From positions 2,418,001 to 2,482,000 of the forward strand of contig NC_061479.1 of NCBI RefSeq assembly GCF_022581195.2: 64,000 nucleotides of DNA, read 5' to 3'. The DNA is from Helicoverpa zea (lineage: Eukaryota > Arthropoda > Insecta > Lepidoptera > Noctuidae). Numbering within the stretch: position 1 is the stretch's first letter; each line of letters begins with the position of its first letter. The notes under the pieces were generated by a model that had not been told where the DNA came from, searched no databases, and worked only from the letters and a program-made list of their open reading frames with translations. The position numbers were made by a program, and so were the translations under genes. Below, in pieces: positions 43,280 through 52,200 of this stretch.

Positions 43280-46200
43280 GTAATACACTTAAATAAAATA
43301 GAATAATAAAGGAATTGTGTGCTAAAATAAAGTGCAAAGAATTCCCTCCAAAAAATGTTGAATTTTGACGAAAATTTCAGATTTGGAAGTCACTGGAATT
43401 TCTCGCAGCGGTCGTGTCAGAAAGAAGAGTTCTAAATTAATGGACTTTGAGTCCCCTGATGATATTGAGACGAGATATCGTCGTCAGACTCCTGTGAAAC
43501 CGTTTGTCGGGTTCCGGCAGGAAGAGACTGAATTTCAGCAGCAAGAGAGTACCCCTTCGCGTCAGGTTGAGGAAGCAGGCACTGCGTCCGGCAGTGAATC
43601 TGATTATTATGATAATCCTGGAGAAAATGCTGATAGGTAAGATTTTTGGTTAAAAGTTCGTATTGAATGTAAAAGACAAATATTGCCAAACCTAAGTCAT
43701 TATGCAGTAGTACCTTACTATTAATGTTCAAATCTTATGTGATTGAGATCGCTTCAATCCCCTGAAATGTGAAAACTTTATACTACTTAGGGCATATATA
43801 CATCAGATTTCTTAAAACAACCATATTCATGTTCAAGTTTCAAAGTAAACAGTTGCAACTTTCATATTCAGTCTTTAGCATTGTATAAATCTTATCAATA
43901 TTCCTACTACTATTTATTACTTATTTTACCAAATTATTAACAAACCCCTTTTCTCCTTAAAGTGGAGAACCACAAAATTGCAGCATGGAGTCAGACAGCT
44001 CAGCGTCAGACGAGGGTTCCACGCGGACTCCCGCTAACTCCCTCTATATGATGGAGAAGAGTAGCAAGAAGAAGCTGATAGTTAAAGACGGAAGAGTGAT
44101 TGGTAGGGCTAAGGCTCAGAGGAAGGATAAAGGTAATTATCGTCATCATCATCTTCAGCTATTTTATTGTCCCACTGCAAGGCTTCTCAATCCGATTTCA
44201 AACACACACACAACAATTAAAATCAAATTTGGCTAATAATTCAACACTTTTCAAACATTGAAACCTGCTTTTTTCCTTTTCCAAAGTGTTTTTTCTTATA
44301 TAGAACTAGTACTGTCGGGATAATGTCGGGATACCTTTTTCACACACGGTCGGTTAGCCCCATGGTAAGTTATTTATTAACTTGTGTTATGGGTGCTAAC
44401 ACAACTGATAAACTACATATAGCTACATATATACATATTTATAAATACATATCATAACACCCAGACCACGGCCAACAAGCATGCTCATCACACAAATGTC
44501 GACCGAACCGGGAATCGAACCCGGGACCTCAGGTTGGCGGTCCGGCATGATGACCATTGCGCCATCGAGGTCGTCAAACTGAACTAGTAGTCTATAAATA
44601 TTGGGAATGTAATGGCTGGTTACTCATAAAGTAATCTGATAGCTTTTCAGCAACTTATCTAACAGATAAACGATAAGTTTTGGTTTCACAGGCCTCAACT
44701 ATATCTGACAGATAGATAGCATTATGCACGTATAGGTAAACTGATTAACACTTCTCAAGCTTATAGATCTCGCCAAACTTTTGACGTGACAATGCCTTAT
44801 AAATCGATGGAGCTGGCTGCACGCACGAAAAAACATGACTCATGCGGCGTTACCTAGCTCTGAGTGACAAAGAGGCACGATCGGCCTCCGCTTTCGGCAG
44901 CGTTCGACATCTGACGATCAATTTCTTATGACGTTGTCACGTTCGACTATCGTCAGTAAACCGAATTTACAGACAACCGTTTTTTTGTCATCACGAAAGT
45001 TTGAGAGGTGTAATAGAATTTTCTTTGTTTCAAAGGTAAAACCCGCATAACAGCATACATGATGTGGGCTAAGGAAGCACGTAATGAGTTGTTACGCAAA
45101 CATCCCGATATGGACTTCTCAGCCATCTCCAAGCGGTTGGGCGAGATGTGGTCTAATGTGAGTAGAAGATTATATGTTATTTTTGTTTCTAGAAGTACCT
45201 AGTTTAATGATAGTGGTTGAAGCAGGCGGGAGCCACTATTTAAAAGCAAGATATGTGACATAAATAGATAAATTCTATTTGCATTCTACTCTTGTTGTAA
45301 TTGGGTTAAAACTACTCAGTTGGGTATTCTTGCAAAAATAGACCTTAATTGTTAGGGTTTCTTCTCTTCTCTTTAACTTTCGCCAGCGCTTTCATCCGCA
45401 CTCAGATAAAAAGTGGCTTTATACAGGGTGTGTCGTTCATAATCACATTAAATCAAATCGCATATACTTTATGATATTAAATGGCGAATTGTAAAAAAAA
45501 ATAACCTAATCCAGTCAGTGGTTTAACCACAGGAGTAATTTTTCGTTTTTATAATTTAAAACATCATGTGTAAAGCAGAGATAAAGTTAGGAGTATCGAA
45601 TGTTTTGATCAGTTGACAGCTGTCAGTTTTCAAGGGAGAATTTCAGTTGTTTGTAATGACTGACTTTTATATGGTGTTCTAATTTTATCACATTTTTATT
45701 CTATTTACTTTGTTTGAACAATTCATTTTTTTATTTTACGTATTTTTCTTTTACCTTTGTGTTAATCGACATAATATAATAACCAGTATATTAACGCATT
45801 TCATTTAATGTGATTATGAACGACACACCCGATATATAAGACAATTTTTTTTTTTCATATTAGCTCTGTAGTACAGTAAACTGCACATTAGTGGTAACTG
45901 TCATGCACCTTAACTCAATAGAAATAAGTACGATTTTCCTATAAAACTATTGCCACTGACCTGAAGTTGACTGTACCTACCTGAGATTAGTGACTTTATA
46001 AAATTATGCATTAAAACAGTACCTACTTTTCACAAGCCACCTCACATAAAAATAAAGAATTGCCTCTCTTTATGTAAAATTTCGACTCAATCGGTTCAGC
46101 AGTTTAAGTGTAGAAACATCACAAACAAACACATTTTCACATTTATAACCCTGGCTTATTATGTTAACAGGTAAACTACAATGAGCGGTATCTATGGAAG

Positions 46201-49200
46201 CGCAAAGCCAAGCGGTTTGCCATGCAGAAGGAACAGAGCAACCAGCCTGCTAATAAAATTATAATTTCTAACCCGAGTGAGTGTGTTTTTAAATCATTAA
46301 AACAATATTTTTGTCATACATATTACATTCACATAAAGTTATCAAGTTCAAAACTAAGAAGACTTCGTTTTTTTAGGTACTCAACAGCTGATAAACATAG
46401 TTTATATACTTTTTTTGATAAATAAATACATCGTTCATGAACACAAATATTTGTCTTTATGGCCATCCAACCTGTGACCTTGAACGTGGCAGGCAAATAT
46501 ACAAATTACTATGCCTTTTGGCTGTAAAAAAGTCATCCAAAACTTTTCACAGGTAAAAAAGATGAGTTCAAAAGTTGGAAAGCATAAATAAATAAATAGT
46601 AGAAAGTCATAAGGGGGATTATTCACAAAGTGTAATGGATAAAAATTGTTAAGGTGTTTTTCAATTTTGACCAGTTCCTGAAGCTTTATAATATTAATAT
46701 AGATTTTCAACAGTGTAATTAACTTTCTGCATTTCTGCAGGTCGTCCGTTATCGACGGGCGGGCCCGGGCGTCCGCGCGGAGCCGCGCGCGCTCCGCCCG
46801 CACCCGTCACGCCGCCATCACAAGCTGTCGTGGTAAGTACTTATGCTATACTTATTTACAAAAGAAAATCGGCACTCTCGATTATTATAGTTTTCGGTTA
46901 CTAATGGTAAAAACTATGTTCAAAACCACGAGGATTGGTAACGATTAGGTAGCAACTCTCTATATGTATTTCCATAGAAAATTGGATTACTCAGAGCTAT
47001 TCTGATGCACACTCAGACTAGACCCGAAATGACTGATACAGATTCTCAAATGGATGAACTCTATGATGAACGGTATCATCAACATTCACAAAATTTTGTT
47101 TTAAATACCCCCAAAAAAAGGATTAGCCCATGGCCCTACGTGTTCAAAATCCGCCCCCTGTCTGGCTCTGCCCAGACAAAGCTTTAACAATAAAAGCTGT
47201 ACCGAGGTTCTACCCATGTCTCGGGAGCACTACTTCCAGTGTCCTTTGTCAGGCCGGACAAGACTATATTGGTCTTATTACAAAAACGTAAACATGTGTC
47301 AAACACTTGTCTAAAAACAGTGTGGCTGCAAAAAGGAACTTATTTCAACGTCATAATCTGTCATTTTTTTTGACAAGTCTTAAACTGACGTTTATAAGTT
47401 TTTTTTGGTAAGACGGCAGGTGTTCCAAACTTAATTTAAAGTATATCGTTTTTGTTTGCAGACCAAGACAGACGAATATATTTAAATTACCATTAATAAT
47501 GTTAATTTATTATTGTTGTAGCCGGTATCGACGCTGTGCAGCGCGGGCATGTACCGCGTGACGGGCTGCGGCGCCGTGGACGTGGCGGCGCATCTCCGAC
47601 TGCTGGGGGAGAGTCTCGCTATCATCGGCGAGAGGCTCAAAGAGCATGAGGTGCGTACGAGAAATATACAGGAATGAATTTTAAGCAGTGCACAAAAAAA
47701 CTGGTGGTCCAGAATATTTTTATGCATTTTTTTTTTTTTTTTTTATTTTATTTTAAGAAGGCTTACAGACTAATAACATAATATGTAACAAAAATATATT
47801 TTCCAGTTGCTAATAACAAGCCTCCACAGATATATAATATTAACGATGAACTATTGTAATGCGTGAATGTGTTTTTTTTTTTTTTTTAATCTATACATAT
47901 AATAAATCTGTAGAAAAGTAATTTTTGTACATTGAAGAAATTGACAAAAAAAATAACCAGCATGTTAAAGGATAACTAACAGAACCCATTTCCATCATTT
48001 TTGTCATTTTTGTCTGTTTGTCTGTTTATCTGTTTGTTTGTTCGGGATTCACGTAAAGTCTACGAATTAAATGCAGACAATGCTTATATACAAAAATTCT
48101 ACGTAACTTGGGGTATTACTTAGTTTTTGTTTCATCGAAATCGATTCACTCTATCAAAAGATATGATTAATTTTGTGAATTTAAGATGTAAAATATTACG
48201 ACACGCAATCTATTTGTCAAAACTGTACATTTGAATGTTGTACTTATATTAGTTGATCGGCCTATTATTAATCTTTACACAGAAAATCACACCTTTATAA
48301 GTAACTTCGGAAGAAAAAAAAATATGAAAATTTTGTTTAGCCAAGGTTAAAGTAGCTCCATCTGTGGTAAATAAAATACATCAAATTTGTCAAAGGAGCG
48401 AGGTGGTAAATGACAATATTACCATACATTCTTTATAGAGGATTATTATTTCAACAGATGGAGTTGTGTATTTTCCGTAATTCACCATATTTTAACACGT
48501 AGTGTAATTTTTCGATAGACATTTCAATAGTGTTTGTCAGTTTGCCGTGCCACATCAAAATCCAACTATAATTATTACCTTGATGAAAAGAAAATTAATA
48601 GTTCTCAGCCAAATTTAAAACGGTGCCATCTAAACTATTTTCTGAACATTATGTCAAAAATGATGACTTTAGTGGAACAATTAATTATCATTTAAAGTTA
48701 CAGATGGAGTTCATATCAGGATTTTTTCATAAACATAGTTTAGCTTATCTTCCACTAATGTAGTGGCCTTAAAACAAATTACTTTGAGTGAGTAGTATTA
48801 AGTAGACCTTAATTATTTTTTCTGATGCAAAATATGTAAACTTAATCCTAGAAGAAATGAGGATCTATCTCTCGCAAGCGCTGCTAAGCGTGAGGTAGGT
48901 AATGTAGGATTCTGTAGCTTTAAAAACAAGCCCAGATACAAAGTGCAGATAAGAAATGGGAGCTCTCTCTATTTAATACCATACACACGTAAAATGCTTT
49001 ATGCGTCTGAAAACGTACAAATTACGTGCCGCATACCAGAGACATGCTTACTTTCAACTTCTGATCGCAAATACACTGTTCACGATTACGAACAGTCTCA
49101 GTAAGACCCGAGCCAAGTTTAAAAACCCTAAAAAACCCCTTTTATATAAAACTACGTTTGATGTCATTTAATCACAAAGACAGAATTGTTCTCTGTTGCA

Positions 49201-52200
49201 AATCCTATCCACCTATATCCTATCCTAATCCAGAATGCATTGCAGGTGTGCATTGCACAAAAACCAATGGTATCCTATTCGAGAAGTCAAAAGACTTGAC
49301 CTGCCAACGTCAGCTTCTGCGCTAAGCAAGTGTTCTTAATAGTACCATCAGAATTACATTCATCGTTGAATGAGGTGAATAAATTTTCAGAAACCACAAT
49401 AACAGTAGGAGCCAAAGCGTATTATCGCTTCATAGAGCTCTGATTGGCCCCAGGTGACCAAGTCAGGTCTGATTTGTTCGTTCATCAGATCTTTGAAAGT
49501 GTTTCGGTGGATACTTACTGTCGTCCTGTTTACGTGTGACACAAAATATGGTATATAAACGTCCTCCGCAAGAGCGAAATTTCCCGGTGTGCGGTAGTGA
49601 CGCACAGTATACAACACTTATGTTTCTTTTGATTTGCTGGCTCCACCAAGAAATGACAAATTGCGAGCGTACATTCTGAAAATCTTGGCAAAACTGCAGG
49701 TTTCAAGTACGAACACATGAAGTGGACTCTCACAGATACGTACATTTTGCCTATTTGTGAACTAATGCAAACATTTCGGTGGAGTCTGGATGATGAATGA
49801 TAAAATGAGTCATCATCATCAGCAGGCGCATAGGGTAGGATAGTTTCACTTACTCATGGTAAGGCCTCCCCCACATTAGGCGTGCGCGATCCTCGGGCGT
49901 GTGAGTAGCGCGGGCGCCGCGCGTGCGTCGCGAGCGCGTTGCGTGAGCGTCGCGTTTTGCTGCCCTGCGGCATTTGCAGCGCGCTCGCGGCGCGCACGCG
50001 CCGCTCTCCTTGACGTTTAACTGCTAAGGCGTTTAGCGGGCGGCGGGGATAGCGGGCGAAGGGGTAAGAACGCAACTCGAGCTCCGCGTGCTCGCCGCGA
50101 GCGCGTCGCTTGCACTCTTCACACATGCCGCAGGGCAGCACAACGCGACGTTCACGCAGCGCGCTCGCGACGCACGCGCTACTCACACGCCCGAGGATCG
50201 CGCACGCCTAATGTGGGGTCAGCCTTACCATGAGTAAGTGAAACTATCCTACCCTATGCGCCTGCTGATGATGATGACTCATTTTATCATCCATCCAGCT
50301 ATTCCCCAACTGTGTTGGTGTTGGCTTCCAGTCACCGAATCTGTTTTAGTACCAATATTTTGCTTGGAGCGACTACCTATCTACCTATCTACAATCCAGT
50401 CAACTACACAAGACGATATCCATATTATGGTAAGACTGACAGACTTTCTGGCTTCTGATTAGTCGCAGCAGCTGCAGAAAATGTACAAATGACAGCTTTG
50501 TCAGACTCAAAGCATGTAGACATAGATTATAGCTGTTTCCTGTGAAAATTACTTACGCACCATACGTAATAATTTTCCAAATTGGCTGAACAACGTCACA
50601 AATTTTACTTCTTTTGTTTAGATAAATGAATCAATTCATCAATGAATCTATGCGACTGCTAAGTGCTAATCCTAATTATACTGTCACGTGAAAGAATGCA
50701 CCTACGGGATAAGTAGTATTTTGACTATTCTATATTGCCCACGCAGACGAAGTTGCGGGCAACAGCTAGTTATTAATATTATTTATTTGCTACGTGTGTA
50801 TTTGAGTACCACCAGACAGTGCTTCATTCTCAAAAAATGATTTAGCTAAAAGTTTCCTTGCTACTTTCATTTTAGTGCAAAATAAGTCAATATCATGCTC
50901 ACGAGATAATTCATTAAAGCAACGAGCGCTTCTAATAAGGTAAGCATTATCCTCCCTAAAATCAGCAAAATATGGATACCAACTATTCTTACGCGCTCGT
51001 GTCAGTAAACCGGTTTCGCGTTGCCGCCGTGCCTACTATGACGGCTATGACCATACAATCGGTTACAAAATAAACATCTTACACTATCAGAAGCCAGTAA
51101 GTCTGACACCACTGTAGTAGTCCGAAGCCAGTAAGTCTGACACCAGTCTGGTAGTCAGAAGCCAGTGAGTCTGAAACCAGTCTGGTAGTCAGAAGCCAGT
51201 GAGTCTGACACCAGTGTAGTAGTCAGAAGCCAGTTAGTCTAACACCAGTTTCGTAGTCAGAAGCCAGTAAGTCTCACACCAGTCTAGAAGTCAGAAGCCA
51301 GTAAGTCTGACAGCAGTCTGGTAGTCAGAAGCCAGTAAGTCTGACACCAGTGTAGTTGTCAGAAGCCAGTAAGTCTGACACCAGCGTAGTAGTCAGAAGC
51401 CAGTATTAGTCTGACACCAGTCTGGTAGTCAGAAGCCAGTACCTAAGTCTGACACCAATGTAGTAGTCAGAAGCCTATAAGTCTGACATCAGTCTGGTAG
51501 TTAGGAACTAGTTAGTCTGTCAGCAGTCTGGTAGTCAGAAGCCAGCGAGTCTGTCGCCAGTCTGGTAGTCAGAAGCCAGTAGGTCTGACATCAGTCTGGT
51601 AGTCAGAAGCCTGTAAGTCTGACACCAGTCTTGTAGTCAGAAGCCAGTGAGTCTGACACCAGTCTGGTAGTCGGAAGCCAGTAAGTCTGACACCAGTTCG
51701 GTAGTCAGAAGCCAGGAAGTCGGACACTAGTCTTAGTCTCAAAATAGCATCTATATTATTGGCAGACTCACTGTTTGTTTCTCGCGATTTCGTACGCATC
51801 CTGTGTTAACTACCTACTTACACTACGAAATCTTCTTATTTCTCCTTCCCTGTTCCCAATTTTATTTGGGGTCGGCGCAATATGTCATTCTCTTCCATTT
51901 TCCCCTGCCACTCATACTGACACTCACTTCCTTCCTATTCATGTCATCTTTCAGGCAATCTATCCATCTTTTCTTAGGTCTTCCTCTTCCTCTCCATCCA
52001 TCTACATTCATACTTAGCACACACTTTGTTGCATGCGTACATTGACATATATTCTAGCGATAGACAAGAACATCCATACAAATAATTTACCCGCTTATGT
52101 CGTCTGTTGACATCTCGATGACGTATTGTGACATGTAGTCATCCTCATTGATGTTAATAGGCATGATGACAAATTTTTAAATTCCTTTGTATGATGTAGG

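Noticed and set aside
43365..43380. TTG as start codon for HMGXB4
   Set aside because: A ttcag acceptor lies between it and the conserved sequence, and an in-phase ATG microexon at 43,270 explains the start.
44500..44580. Possible tRNA gene
   Set aside because: A- and B-box-like sequences are present but they head a SINE; no cloverleaf with acceptor stem is evident.
47005..47187. Open frame in HMGXB4 intron 6 that looks somewhat protein-like
   Set aside because: No splice sites connect it in phase to exons 6 and 7, which already join cleanly, and no family motif is visible.
49854..50186. 110-codon Arg/Ala-rich frame
   Set aside because: It spans the loop and arms of the GC-rich hairpin; composition of an inverted CpG-rich repeat explains it.
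51569..51799. Repetitive minus frame (SDYQTDVRPTGF-like)
   Set aside because: It is the translation of the 34-bp minisatellite.
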